This document shows positions 37,670 through 52,899 of a DNA stretch of 64,000 nt, piece by piece. Each line of letters opens with the position of its first letter. The first letter of the stretch is position 1. Under the pieces are notes generated by a model. That model had not been told where the DNA came from, made no database searches, and saw only the letters and a list, made by a program, of their open reading frames with translations. The position numbers and the translations under genes are program-made. Source of the DNA: Centroberyx gerrardi (lineage: Eukaryota; Chordata; Actinopteri; Beryciformes; Berycidae); contig NC_136005.1 in assembly GCF_048128805.1 (NCBI RefSeq), positions 20,052,260 to 20,116,259 on the forward strand, given 5' to 3'.

Positions 37670-38685
37670 AGCCCTTTGCAAACAAATATGTGAAGTTTGG
37701 ATGATCGAGCATTAAGCATGTAGGAAATATGTCTCCCTTCTTGTTTGTACGGTTTTGCCATCGATGTCTTTCGTCAGACAAACGGTTACAAGAATCAAAA
37801 TTCAGTGATACAAAGATGGAGTAGGTAGTTGAAATGTGCTGTGTGTAAAATTTGATGGAGATTAAGGCAACTTTGCAGGATAAATAAAAACAAAATAGGT
37901 GCTATTGCAAGGTGGTCCATCCCAAACATGCATGTGAAGTTTGGTTGCTGTAGCATAGTGTTTAGGAGCTATGCCTCATTTCCTGTTTGCATGTCTTCCT
38001 TGTCAAATTTGTTTGTGTTTCACAGCAAAATGGTTTGTAGTATCAAAATTCTGTGTATCTACATGCAGTGGATTTGTGTTGAGCCCCTTGAGCCACAGAA
38101 AAAAATGATTCTGGGCCTTATGGTTCAGGAGTTATTGGCCAAAATGTGCAGTTGCTTGTCATAGCAACTTTACAAATAGCAACTGAGACAGTAGGCTACC
38201 ATCTAGCTGACTGGGTTGATTTTTGTTCCGTCAATAGTGAGAGAGATTTAAACCATCTATTTACCAAATTTGATTGCTCTAACATGAAGCATTTAGGAAT
38301 TATGCCTCCCTTCGTGCATCTTCGTCATCATCGTCCTTCATGCGTCAAGGCCAAACAGTTATGAGTATCAACAATCTGCTAAAGAGGCCTGATGTCTGCA
38401 GCTCAGTCATGCTGTGTGGAGACTGAGTCAACTTTGTAGGAGAAATAAAAATAAAAAAAAGTTGTTCATTTCAAGGTTGGCCTGAAGGTAGTACTATTGA
38501 ATGGAACCAAATGTGGTCTGTCACAATTTGGGTTCCATCCCAAATGTACCTGAAGTTTGGTTGATCTAGCATCAAGTGTTTAGGAATTATGCCTCACTTC
38601 CTGTTTGCATGTCATTGCTGTCAACTTAATTTCTGCACCACGGCCAAACGGTGTGGATTTTTACAACTTTAAACTACATAAAAAC
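37670..38685 (+). repeat. diverged tandem repeat array, about 250-335 bp units
   Basis: A core phrase recurs four times near 37690, 37932, 38267 and 38555: GAAGTTTGGTTG-T-TAGCAT-AAG-TTTAGGAATTATGCCTC-CTTCCTG-TTGCAT, followed by a CAAACGGTT-type block and AGTATCAA-ATTCTG. A second phrase (GGCAACTTTGCAGGATAAATAAAAA) recurs near 37866 and 38427. The units are old, with indels. It resembles a minisatellite internal to a dispersed fish repeat. Confidence 0.6.
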
Positions 38686-41392
38686 TTAAAACTATGCATA
38701 TTATTGTTGAAAGTGGTGGTAATTTCACAACAAAAACATAAAGGTTAGACTGATTACGAACAGTTTTAAAAAGAGGTTAATCAGCCAGTCATACTACTGT
38801 TCTCCTGGCCATATGTGTGGGTCAGCTGGAGCTCTTTGGATTTCTTTACTGTAAAAATGTTATTGCAGTTCGAAATGATAGAGGACGTGTGTTGCTTTAG
38901 AATGTTCTCAAAGTTTCAAAAACCAAAAAAAGTGTATCAGTTCTTGTCCACTGTTTCATAAAAACGGAAGTTTTTCTGTTTTTAGTTACCTTATGTTCTT
39001 CAGTACTGTTTGTGTCCCATATACCTAAAACAAAAATCAGCATGAGGAATGGCCTCTGAGTGGTACTATGTTGTTGGGAGAACATTTTGTACAGTTTCCC
39101 ATTGGCCAAGTTTTTTGTTCTGAGAAGAGTCTTGATAAATAAGATGCAGTACAGCTTATTGTCAGCAGAGGACCTCGTATCCCTATCTTTCCTAGCTCCA
39201 CTACACTATGTTGATGACTTAACCATTCAAAGTAAGCAGTATTATCCTCATCTAAGCTATATAACCAAGGTGGCTGGGGCTGTTTGTTTAATGCCACTTT
39301 CTCATCTATATAATTTGAACGTTGCTGTCACACTTACTGCTATTTCATAATCATGAACAAAGGTCCATGTTGTATTTATCTTCATCAGTTTTTCATGAAT
39401 ATCGAGAAATGCTGGCCTTCCCGCTACTGTAATGTAACACATCTCCTGAATTATAGAAAAGAGCGTCTCAGAATGAATCCCTCTGTTCCTGACATGGAGA
39501 GCGCTGGCCTGGGCAGAGACAGAGTTGTTCCTCTTCCTCTGGACAGGCCAGTGGCAGGACTGACCTAAGGCACTGGGCAGGAGGCAGCGTGGCAGACAGA
39601 TAAGGGGGTTGAACAGCATCTGTGAAGTGGCTGAGAGGTTCATGTGAGACAGATTTCTCAATTAAAAGCGACAGACAGGGATGTGCCGGTCTGCATTCAC
39701 TGAATTTTCCCAGGAGAACAAACCAGAGTGAAATTCTACACTCAACAACAAATCTGCCTTTCATAGCTGTGTTTTCAAGCTGGCAAATACATTGTAGGCG
39801 CACACCTATCAGGTTTTTGGCTCTGTGGAATTGTTTTTTGTAAAGTTTCCCACACAACCACACTGCATATTCATACTCCCAGTGCAAGCTTTCAGAAGTA
39901 TTGACCAGTGTTCTTGTATTACCAATGACGACTGTATTTGGAACATGTGATATCTAAGGAATCAATGCACTATGTCAAGCAAATACATCATGCATATTAT
40001 CAACAAATACAAAATATGCAAAATATATATGAAATTATTTAAATAAAATGACAGTTATGTTAATGTTAAAAGTACAGCTGTGGTGATATTGAAATGGAAA
40101 ATGGCCTCTGTAAAACAGAATAATTGTTGGCCAAGAATATATGTTATTTTTTCTACTCTTTTTGATTTATTTGCTGTAGTTATATAGTTATGCCATTGTG
40201 TGTGCATTGTACTACACTTTGTCAATTTGGCTTTGGCTTGGCTTGGATTTTCTCCTGCTCCTACACATTCACTTAGTCACTTCTGCCATCGCCAGTACAG
40301 CATTTGAAGCAATTAAGTAATTTAAAGTAATATAAAATGGGGGATAAGATGTTGAAATGTTCATGACTCTGCCTAATATGTTTGTCAATAGGAAGCTGTC
40401 ACAACAAAGCTGCAGTGGATTGTTGTTTAAGCGCTCAGTGACGTTATAAATGAACCCGGATGCCGAAGCTGTACTAACAACCAGTCTAACGAGCGTCACC
40501 AAGGAAGTCCCTGTTGTGATTAAATAAATTGGGGTTTGTTTGTTGACTGTGTGTTTGTGTTTCTTCCAGACCCCCAGTCAGGAAAGTGTCTTGTTTTTCC
40601 CTCACGACCAGCTGCAAAGAAATAAAGAAGGAACACGTACATGGTCACACTGCAGTTAAGAAGTTCATGCTCAAGCTCCAAGCAAGTACTGCTCATTTGA
40701 CTGTTATATAATTACAGTATTTCATTATTCAGTATTCATCAAGAAAAATACAATTGGAACAAGGATCATGCGTGCGACTTTGCTGAGTTGAGGTCCTGTA
40801 CAAGGATCATAAATGAAACAAAATGATTTTAAAGAAATGCAGGCCAAATGAAATGTGCTTTGCTAGAGTTTTAGGCATGAATGAATACTTCATTGATATA
40901 GAGCCCACTGGCACACTGTGCAGAAAAAGTGCAGAGTCATGGTGGGGGTGGTACTTGGATTTCATGGTAAAGGAGACTGCCTTAATTGAGAACATACCCG
41001 ATCTTGGAATTTTCCACAGCGCTCCACTCTATAGCTGTGGAAATTGCTGGATTTGCTGGGCTATGCATCCAGCTACATAATATCATCCCATAGCACATCA
41101 ACCCACACTGTCTTTCAACTGATATGTAGAGAAATTACACACAATAGTTATATAATGCTTCCTATAGAGTTGTATATGATTCCTATATTCTATTACTATA
41201 TAACATATATGCTATCTTCATGATTGGGTTTGCAATTTTGCCAATTGTTTCTCATGATATTACAATTGTAATAAAACATGTTACAGTTTGTTTTATTTCA
41301 TCATACAAATTAAATTCTATAGGGGAGGATTTACAGCTATAGTTTTAATGCATGTCTGCAAACTTTGAATCTATACACACTGTGGCCACTAG

Positions 41393-41393
<1 letters not shown>

Positions 41394-41445
<52 letters not shown>

Positions 41446-41455
41446 TGTGTGTGTG
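41394..41455. repeat. (GT)n microsatellite
   Basis: About thirty GT units with one TTT interruption, followed by a GA-rich stretch. Confidence 0.95.
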
Positions 41456-43086
41456 ACAGAAAGAGACAAAGAGAGAGACAGACACAGAGATAGAGAGTTT
41501 TAGGAATGACTGAATTCAAATGTAGAGACTGTCTTAATCATTTGACCTAATTAGTACTATAGCTACAGATACTGTGGTAGCTACAGCTACTCAGACTTTA
41601 AGCAAGGGCCTCGGCCCATTTTCTCTTTCATTATGCCATACCCAAAACAATGTAAAAAGAAAAGTGAATAAATGCATTGTCAATTGTTTGTGTCACCACT
41701 ACGTTATCAGCATGCAGGAATGCTGGCACTGAGGTCCATTATGACTTGGGGTGGCCGTGTAGATACGTTCAGGGCCAATATCACATCTGGGAGAAACCAA
41801 ACAAGCTTGGTACAGTCAGTGTCATGCAGAACTGACAAATCTAATGCACTATCTCAACAAAGTGGAAGGAATCGTTGTGCAAATCATTGCAGTTGGCTCA
41901 AATAAATACTCCCATGATCCCCAGGGAGAGATTTGTCTTTTTGCTTACCCCTCTACAGGAAGTTCAGAGTGTAGGATCAGCTGCAGAACAGTGACGCTGG
42001 AGCTGGAAGGGATTCAGTGTAGACTGCAAATGCTGTAGCAGAGGCTTAAACCAGCAGGGACTCTCAGCTGACTCCTTACTCACTATGCCACCTTGCTGCC
42101 CTTTCTTATTCTTGTCATCATCCACATAAAAAACAGTGGGTAAAAGTCTGCCAAGGTAGCTCAAAGATTGGAAGTTCCTTGAAATGAAAGTTTATTAATG
42201 CTACATACAAAAGCGCATAAGTAAGCAAGGGAGGAACACAATGCTGCCTAAGGAAGAGCTTTAATCTTTAAACATGTTGCATACCTGCATGTATATAAGC
42301 CTTTTTGTATTCTTTTCATCATTCAGATAGATTATTATTACTCAGAGGTTATAGAGCCTCTGTCATACACTTTTAGAGTACCAGTTTTCAATTTGGTGCA
42401 TAAGTAATGCATTTAGTGAAATCCCCAATGCCTTACATAGGATTTTCTGTGAGGCTAAAAACACTGTCAATTTACTGCTCAGAACATCTGTTTTCATGCT
42501 GTCAGTGGAAATCAGTTGCCTGCACGTTTTGTCCTCACACATGTTTTGAAAAAAGCAGTTTGACTGGTTGTTCTCAGATATTATCACACCTGTAGTTTCT
42601 CAGTTTACATGGATGTTCTCTATCTCTGCTTTCAACATGGTTGTGTCTGTTTCACTGGGTTTCTCTATAAGCCAATTAAGGGCAAGTTTGAATTTGCCCT
42701 AACCTACACTACTTGTCTTTGATATTTTGCTCTGCTACTCACAGTTAAATTTGACAACTGCTTGATGGTGATATGATGTCAGAGAGTTTTTGGTTGAAAA
42801 ACATCTGCTTCAGTATATTGAAGGCTTACTGTAAATTACAAGGAAATTAATTATAACTAATTCACTTAATGTTTGTTTGCAGATTGTGAGGGATAATCTG
42901 AATGTTCCTTCAGACACACCATCATGGACAGGCTCCTACCTTAGACTACACAGTCCAAAACTTACAAAAGCCTGCACAACCCAAGGAAACGCTAAATCAG
43001 CAATATCCTGTATTTAGGTGACCTCATGATTTGAGGCAAACAGAAATGTGTCCTGTGGCTAGAGTTTTCTCTCACCACAGAATACT

Positions 43087-43240
43087 ATGTGGTCCAGTGA
43101 CGCTCAATGAGCAGAGCATGACACTAACACTAATAGGGTTAAGGCTTCGATTCCTACTGGGGTCATCCTTGCTAAAAATGCACACGCTCATGGCAGTGTT
43201 GCTGTTGTGAATGAAAATATATCCATCATAAACAATGAAG
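43087..43240 (+). mobile_element. tRNA-derived SINE, copy 1
   Basis: A tRNA-like head with a box A-like GCTCAATGAGCAGAGCATG and a box B-like GGCTTCGATTCCTACTGGGG, followed by a CTAAAAATGCA body and an ATCCATCATAAA tail. The order is shared with copy 2 at 46813-46940 and with common fish SINEs, which end in sequence like 'ggataaaagcgtctgctaaat'. It is degenerate and not a functional tRNA. Confidence 0.65.
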
Positions 43241-44704
43241 GTATATTTTTCAATAAATTCAAAAGGTGGGTGCACAACAACTGAAGACACTTAGAAGTCT
43301 CAGTCTGCTGTGAGGTGTTTTTATGTTGTTTTTTTTACTTGCAACAGGGCCGTGACAGAGCTGTGTGTGTTTTTGCTCACCCTGTCCTCAGTCTTTGACC
43401 TTTGTAAAATTCCATTATCTTTGTGCCGGAGGATGGGGGTGGTGTTGCCTTCACGGTTGCTGAGGGTCTTAGAATGGGGGCTTGTAAACTACAGGATGGT
43501 ATTTGACGGTGGGGGGAGGAGAAAACAAAACAGGGGAGCTGAGGAGCCAAAATCTTAAGAGTCCAGAAAGAAGGTGCAAGTAAATAAGTCAACTGCAAAA
43601 ACACTTGAAACTTGTTTTGGACCTCTTTTGCTTGAAACGTATCTGTGGTATGTGCAATTAGTGATTGATTTATGTTGTCTCATTACAATTAGACAAACTG
43701 TGAAAAAAACTTGAAGACACATAAGCACAATAAAACACATAAAGTAGCACAAATACATGAGAAACAGAACGTTTTGTCCCAATTGAGTATAAGCAATTTG
43801 ACACCCGAGAGCTCAGAAAAACAGGATGAGAGAAAAGTCTGTCGAGGAGGAGCAGCCTAGCCTCGTCTTGCCTGCCATTTACCACGCTTGGGAAAGAAAT
43901 AGGTGAGGCTTTGACACGTTTACAACTTCTCATGTTGCCGGTGACTTTTAGTGCAGGGCAGCTCACATCCTGCACAGGAATGAAGCAAACACATATGACC
44001 ACAGACATATGAATACAACACTCCATGGCACAAGTGCAAAACAAATCCATCATTCGCAATCAAGCATTCATTTTTATTGGTAAGTATCATCTGTACCGGG
44101 GGAAAAATCATAATATTTAGAAGGACATTAGCAAGGTTTTGAAAGGGAAAGCAACATATTGTCAATAAACTGGGACCTATTTTTGTTAACCTCTTGGGTC
44201 TTTCTTGTTAACTTTAAACAACTTCCCATTAACATGCAACCCGTCATGTGAGCGACTCTTTTGTGGGTGTGAAAAACAGCTTTGCACCAAAGTGGGTTTT
44301 CTCACAAATGTCATAGAAAAATGTAGAAACTTACATTTTTAGTTATATCTGTCATAAACATACATAGCACATAGAGGACCGGTAGAACCTGATTTTGGGC
44401 AAAGATCACAAATAATCAAATCTGACCCTTGTACTGCTAATAAAGTAAATGGCACTTGTGATGCAGTTATTGTTTTCTATCCTCCAACTTCATCTATGTG
44501 ATATAGTTTATCAATGCACTTTAAATGTAAAACAGAAGAGATAATTAATGCATTTGCTTCCACCACATGTCGGTGTATGTTTGTGTGCATGGAGCTTATA
44601 CTTAGGCTTGCCCCACTGCTGTGACTTGCTCTTCTGCTCTCTCATGTTTCTTATCAGCGGGTCAGCTGGGCTGCACGTGCAGCATGACGGCCCACTTACT
44701 CTAA

Positions 44705-44709
<5 letters not shown>

Positions 44710-44744
<35 letters not shown>
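44710..44744. repeat. (CA)n microsatellite
   Basis: About seventeen CA units, then CAGACAGACAAAG. Confidence 0.95.
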
Positions 44745-44749
<5 letters not shown>

Positions 44750-46146
44750 ACAGACAAAGAATTTACTTGTCTAAACATCACAAACTTTTTTTTTCTGCCG
44801 AATTTAGATGTAAACTAAATTGAACTGTGAACTTTGATTTATCTTGTCATCCAGCTGCAGAAGCAAGCATCTCATTGACTGGATTTACTTTACTAGTCAC
44901 AGATAAGATGTGATATTTAAGGCCAAAGTCAGTCATGTGAAACAATCAGGACAGTCCTATGTCTTTGATACCCGGTCATGTATTTGTTTAGTTAAGACTG
45001 TTGAAAATGCAGTTGTGCTTTAGAGCTGATGACGTTATTCACAATAGGGGGGGTGAAGGAAGGGGTGGGGGGTCTTGAGTGCAATCTCCCTCCTGGTACG
45101 ATCCAGCGTTCTGCAACCTCTCCCTCACTGCGCGGCTCTGCTTTCACAGCTGCTCAAGTTTCCGACCATCAGGCTGGCCGTGCTACGCTGGTTTTCACAA
45201 CATGTCCCCAAACACACCGCCACAGGGGAGACGGGGGTGTGTGTGTGGGGGGGGGGGGTGTCAGGAACACAGCCAGTCTGTTGTCAACAACGTGGCGATA
45301 GTTGTGGCTAAATGGGCTCTGCCACAACATAACAGAGGAGGCTGCATTCATGTGATGAGATTAGACACAAGTCACCCAAGGATGGTGCTTCATTTGGTGT
45401 TCTGACTTTCAGTATGTGATTAAGTCTGGGCCCTCCTGCTCCTGTAACTCCCTGATTGAATTGCAGTTCACTCGCCGTGCTATTTTACAGTCTTTACAAT
45501 GAATAGTCTGCGTTGTAAACTGGAAAGGGCAAGGTGAGATTATGTAACTTGTCTTGATATGTGATAGGCAGCTTGTTGGTGCTACTGTGTTTACGTATGA
45601 CCTTTTTTGACATTTTCTAAGGTAACCAAAGCAGTAGTTTGTAAATTCAGACCTTTTTTCGTTGTTGTATGCACTATGCATATTCTTGACCTGGTTGTTG
45701 TTATATAATAGCCTGGTATGGTGCCCCACCCCTCCTTCACTTCCACACAGCACACAGATTGTCTAAAATTGTCTTAGACTGGGGCTGCCATGGAAACGAG
45801 GCTTTATCTGGAATGTTTTTCTTCATTAGACTCCCACTTTGCCCATTTGATCTTTCTGAAATGATTCTAATCGTCATACCCTTCTGTTGTGGAAGTTGTG
45901 CGCTCTCACACTTTCGCCCCCTTCTGTGTACAGGACGGGGGCATGTCATTTAGGGGTGGGGGTGGGGCGTGGGATAAGGGAAGGGGGGCTACTGCTAATG
46001 CAAAAGGAACACTATTTATTCAAAGATCATTGAATTATTCAAATTGCCTTCTGATAATTATATCACACATCAATACAACTATTCACTACTACACACACTC
46101 GGATGTCATTCACTTCAGTGGCTTGGCATTCATATGCATTTGTATT

Positions 46147-46172
46147 CACACACACACACACACACACACACA
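46147..46172. repeat. (CA)n microsatellite
   Basis: About thirteen CA units, followed by TGCACGCAC. Confidence 0.9.
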
Positions 46173-46379
46173 TGCACGCACAAACAGTCACTGAATGAAG
46201 TGAGCGGGACGTGAGTGGATAACTGAGCTTGATCTTTACCCTCCCTCTCATGCCCCAGGTCTTGACCCTTATGAACCTCCGAATAGGTGCAGCCTGTTTT
46301 AGACCAAGGTTGTACATGCTGAGTAGGAATGCTGTCAGTTCTTTCTCATGGAATAGATTATACATAGAACTTGAATGGA

Positions 46380-46456
46380 TAGGGAAGACACGAGACGTGT
46401 ATGACCACATGAATTTCCCCTTGTGGGATAATAAAGTTTACCTTGACCTTGACACT
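46380..46456 (+). mobile_element. retroelement 3' tail
   Basis: GAATTTCCCCTTGTGGGATAATAAAGTTTACCTTGACC is the form of the shared 3' terminus seen on several fish LINEs and the SINEs they mobilise ('gaatttcccc...gggatcaataaagt'). No reverse-transcriptase sequence is readable upstream, so it is a short relic. Confidence 0.5.
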
Positions 46457-46812
46457 TCCTACTGCATCATGATCATTTCCCTTAGTACCCCTGACATGGC
46501 TTCCATAGAATCTTGATATGTTGTCATGTAAATGAACATATAGTTCCATGTGTGGACAGAACATGAGACTAAGAGAGTTAGAATGTTCATCACAACAGCT
46601 GCTAGAATGTTCATCCAAATGATGCCGTTGCCATGGTAACACATGTTGTGAGTCACACATTTGTGAGTCTTGTGAACCAAATCAACACTGATTTCCATGA
46701 CAACATTATCAAACTTTCTATGGCAGCCATTCTAAGTGTTCCAGCCAAATGACCATTCAAGAGTGAATATTTGAATGGGAATGATCAGTCTATCAATTCA
46801 AATTCTATGTCT

Positions 46813-46940
46813 GTATATCTCAATGGGTAGAGCATGGCACTAACACTGCCAGGGTTTGATTTCCACTGGGGCCACCCAGTCTAAAAATGTATGCCCTTCC
46901 GGTACTATAATGATAAAAGTGACCATCAAATGAATTACTG
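46813..46940 (+). mobile_element. tRNA-derived SINE, copy 2
   Basis: A clearer copy than that at 43 kb: TATCTCAATGGGTAGAGCATGG (box A), AACACTGCCAGGGTTTGATTTCC (box B), then CTAAAAATGTATGCCC, and an end of TGATAAAAGTGACCATCAAATGA that parallels the usual fish tail. It is diverged in box B, so unlikely to be transcribed efficiently. Confidence 0.75.
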
Positions 46941-47040
46941 CTAAGCACATCTTTGTCCCATCATATAGATAAAAAACAAGAGAGTAAAAACACAATTTGA
47001 ATGGTACATGGAACATGAGGCCAACATGAACATGAGGCCA

Positions 47041-47154
47041 CAACTTGTGTGTGTGTATGTGTGTGTGCATGTTTGTGTATATGTCTTTGTGAGTGTGTGC
47101 GTGTGCATGCATGCGTGGGTGTGTATTGTGGAAGTATTATATTATTGCTATGTA

Positions 47155-47208
<54 letters not shown>

Positions 47209-47215
47209 CGTGTCA
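47041..47215. repeat. GT-rich cryptic microsatellite
   Basis: Interrupted (GT)n with GCAT and TTTGTAT variants, longest pure run at about 47156-47185. Confidence 0.85.
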
Positions 47216-48246
47216 GGGGACATGAGTTTTGGGTCAGTGCCAGGGCAGTGACAGACTAGCAGGAGGAGTTCGAAGGCTCCTTTAAAGGCAGGGAAATAAA
47301 TGGAAATTGCTGATATGGTGGGTGGGATTTAAATAGATACCTTGACATTTTGAATTTTGGTTGCTATTTTATTCACATTGTGGGAAAAATATATGTAGGT
47401 TTTGCTGCTTACAGTGACTGAGCAAGTAGGGGTTCAATGTCTCACTCAAGGACACTTTGATAAGATACAACACAACTGTTGTCGGTGTTGAACATGCGAC
47501 CCTGCAGTAGCAGGACAGCCTCTCGGTTCATGACCTTTGGACTAAAATAAAATGGTCATTGATGTGCAAATTTCTCTGAATTCTAAATGCTTTAAAGGTT
47601 GACTTATTGAAGAAACAAAGCTTTTATCCAATGGCAGTGATTTGTTATTATCTAAAACTGGCAGGTTATCAATGTTAGCATGTCACATGTCATGAAATTA
47701 TGGTGCAAAGAAACCTTTTTCCACAATCCCTTTAAGATTGTAAGTTAGAGTTTGGAGTTAAATAGTCAGTGAGTGTCTGATTCCCTGACACTGGCAAGAA
47801 ACTCCTTTCAAAAGTTCATTATATTTAATCTGTGTGCAATGTATTATGTGTTTCCAAGTGAAAATGCTTGTATATTCATGAAGAAATCTCTGCTGATATA
47901 TTCGCATGGCCAGTTGTATACTGACCCATTGAAATCACCAAAGCTTCTGTCTGTCCAACATGCTTCAATGTGCCAGACAACTCAAGTTGCTTGAAAGTGA
48001 AATACCATTTATAGGTTCTCAGGTTTTTAACAGCCTCAGGGAGGAGCAACCTCTCCTCCATTTTCTTAACTGGCCTACTTTCAGAACTGGTGCAAAGGGC
48101 ATCGTCGCTTCTTTTCAAAACAACATACCAGAAAGACAGTTAGTCATACTATTTTGGGATTTACACGTGCCGTAGAAAAACAAAACCCTGCGTCGTCAGC
48201 ATAGACGGTGTACTCACGTGCTCGTTGTTATAACTGTCTTTTAGAA

Positions 48247-48591
48247 CAGTGGTTCTCAACGTGGGGTCCAGGGACCACCAGGGGTCCTTGAGGGGGTTCC
48301 AGGGGGTCCCCAGCAAATTGATGAATTGTTAAACTTCACCATTATTTCATTTACAAGAAGTTAACACAATTAGAGAATGTAGAAGAATGACTGTTTTGAT
48401 CGTAGCTTCACTGTTATCTCTCTACCTACAATACAGATAGTCATGGAAGTCAAACTCTGGACAAAATCATAACAATACAAATATTCTCAGATTTGGGTCC
48501 AAGAGACAAAATCTCATCAAATGGGGGTCTGTGGCTCTATAATGTGGACTAAATTAGGGGTCCTTGATATGGAAAAGGTTGAGAATCACTG
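48247..48591. mobile_element. hAT-like nonautonomous DNA transposon
   Basis: The ends form a terminal inverted repeat: CAGTGGTTCTCAACGT at the left and AGGTTGAGAATCACTG at the right. The flanking 8-bp sequences TTTTAGAA and AATTAGAA agree at six of eight positions, which is the target-duplication length of hAT elements. The interior repeats 'ggggtcc' phrases and has no transposase frame. The 345-bp element is old. Confidence 0.8.
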
Positions 48592-48904
48592 AATTAGAAT
48601 ACTGGTTGATCAAGTTGTAAAAACCTTTCAAAAGTTTGATCATGTGTTGTAATTTTCTACAGATGGTAGTCACTTGGTCTGGTCAGCTGTTTGAATGAAG
48701 AGGATAACGATGTACCCAGACTTAATTAACCACCATTTGTTAAACATTACAGTGCATTTTCCCTTAATGCTGGTCACGTTTCAGAGATTTATATTAGCTA
48801 ATAGTTTAGACATGACATACTCAGAGGTTTCTTATAAAAGACAAGTCATCTAGTCAGGAAACATAGGATAGGTATGGCATTTTACTTAACATGAAAGTCA
48901 GTTG

Positions 48905-49528
48905 TAAAAATGTTAGATGTTTATTAAAGATTTTTTGCAAGTGACTGAAAACATTCATTACCACATGCATTATAAAAAAAAAAAACCCATTAGATTGGCT
49001 TATATAATATGGGCCCACTTATCCACAACATGATAAAACCACCATTGTGACAAAGGCCACATGAGTAATAAAAATCAACATTCAAAACAAACATTCAAAA
49101 CAAACATTCAAACGCCTTTGGGAACCTTTGGGTCAGAGTTACAACCTCAACAGGAAAATCCTGTTGGACTATTGGCAGTTAGTACAAGTTAAACACATTA
49201 CGTAGATGCAAATCTATAGAATTAACTACATAAACAGTATAATAATTCCACTATGAAACTTTACCACCATGACAAAATTTGTTGTTCTTGACAAAAAGGC
49301 AGTGTTCATGTCAGAGGTAAGAAAGTACGGTATAAAACTGAATGCACAAAGAATGCAAGACTACCCCAAGCATCATCTCATTCGTCAAGCAAAAATTTCA
49401 ACAAGGTAAAGATCAATCCATAACATCTTGCAATGGACAAGCCTAAACAATACAGTACTTGTAAGACACATACAGTATGCCTTCTTATGGTGTGAGCTTC
49501 TGAGAGGTGGGAATCAGTCTTAGAGCAT
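48905..49528 (-). other. glula: glula 3' UTR
   Basis: The minus-strand sequence after the glutamine synthetase stop codon, ending just beyond AATAAA at 48925-48920. It is AT-rich, with a short tandem of the 10-mer ACAAACATTC near 49076-49108. The end is inferred. Confidence 0.6.
48920..48925 (-). terminator. glula: glula poly(A) signal
   Basis: AATAAA on the minus strand, about 600 bases after the glula stop codon. Confidence 0.55.
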
Positions 49529-51765
<2,237 letters not shown>

Positions 51766-52406
51766 TTTGACCCAAAAACCTGTAAAGTAAACAAAGGAAA
51801 TGATAAGCTTCATTATTTTCCGTTATTTAAGAAAAAGAATAGAGCCACACATCTGGGGGGAATGGGGGGTGTCACTATTCTGTCAAAACAAGATGCACGA
51901 ATAAGTTCATATGGCCAAACAGAGATGATGTCAAGAAACAATAACAAGGTGGACACAAAAGTGATTAGAAGGGATGTAAATGACGAGGAAAATGCACAAG
52001 CTTAAAAAACTACATTACGGGCTGTGGCAGTACAACCATTAGACGATAAAGCCGTCAGTAGATTAATCATCGAAATTTCTGATTTAGTCTTTTTGTAAGA
52101 GCTCACAGAAGGCGAGAACATTTTAACAACCTATAGTGTACATCATGTGCTTTTTTCTACAGGATGCCTCTGTTTCAGGCATTTTGTAGAAATATCACAC
52201 ACAAGACATCAACAACACAACAGGTTTGCATTGGAAGAAGAGGAATACCTAAACACTGAAATAAACAAGGTGAAAACAAAGGAAAGTTTCAGTAGCACAC
52301 CAACAAAATAAACAAAACAGGCTGTAATCGCCTAGCAGAAAGAAATCCAGCAGCAGCAGAGATCTCTTTCTTTTCGAATGGTTAAAAATAATACTAACAT
52401 AATTAC

Positions 52407-52492
52407 CTTATGTTAACTGAAGAATAAAATCAAAAGACTAACACAGTCTCTGGATGTCGCGTCCGTTTGATGCTCGAGATTGTTGTTCATTC
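52407..52492 (-). other. glula: glula 5' UTR exon 1
   Basis: The donor CATAAG/GTAATT lies at 52407/52406 on the minus strand, and the acceptor TTTACAG lies just upstream of the coding exon at 51780. The 5' end near 52492 is inferred from the TATA box. A noncoding first exon is usual for this gene. Confidence 0.6.
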
Positions 52493-52519
52493 CTGCCTCC
52501 TCACTGCGTCCACGTTGGA

Positions 52520-52558
52520 TTTATAGCACTGCTGCACATTTCCCCTGCATGTGATTGG
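52520..52558 (-). promoter_or_regulatory. glula: glula core promoter: TATA and CCAAT boxes
   Basis: On the minus strand TATAAA lies at 52525-52520, with CCAAT at 52558-52554, about 30 bases further upstream. The spacing is that of a classical TATA promoter and places the start near 52492, next to the first exon donor. Confidence 0.7.
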
Positions 52559-52783
52559 CCAAAGGAAAACGTGATCCTCCTTCTGTAATGAGAAGATGCA
52601 GCGTGTTGCAAAGGGGAGGAAAACTACCAGGAGCCTTTTTGTTTCCCACCAACTTCTCATAAACACAACTAAAGCGTGTAGAAACACGCTCAAAAAGCAA
52701 AAAGTAACTGAAAAAGGACTTTTATTCTGACACACAAAGACAGACAAAGACCAATTTTGACTGACAGTGAAAAGTAAGTAGGA

Positions 52784-52796
52784 TGCCCTCTAGTGA
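52784..52796 (-). promoter_or_regulatory. CTCF-like core upstream of glula
   Basis: The minus strand reads TCACTAGAGGGCA, one mismatch from the CTCF core, about 290 bases upstream of the inferred glula start. Binding is not shown. Confidence 0.3.
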
Positions 52797-52899
52797 CACT
52801 AAACGAGACAAAAAGTAGGCTGCAATTTGTTCTGTGGTGAAATATCCAATAACAATCTCAGTGATTCTTCTGAAGAGATTAACCTCTGTGCAAGTTTTA

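Larger units (their letters stand above)
36901..48238. other. gene-poor, repeat-rich interval between znf648 and glula
   Basis: No intact coding gene is supported across about 11 kb. It contains an (AAT)n run, a diverged tandem array at 37.67-38.68 kb, GT and CA microsatellites, two tRNA-like SINE copies and a retroelement tail. Exon-like open stretches near 40570 and 42887 are unconvincing (see findings). Most of the remainder is AT-rich and unremarkable. Confidence 0.6.

Noticed and set aside
39468-39887. Minus-strand open frame of 139 codons
   Set aside because: No domain, no splice context and no repeat or family resemblance; the overlapping plus strand is equally open.
43087-46940. Functional tRNA genes at 43.1 and 46.8 kb
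   Set aside because: The box A and box B regions are degenerate and followed by a SINE body, with no proper acceptor stem.
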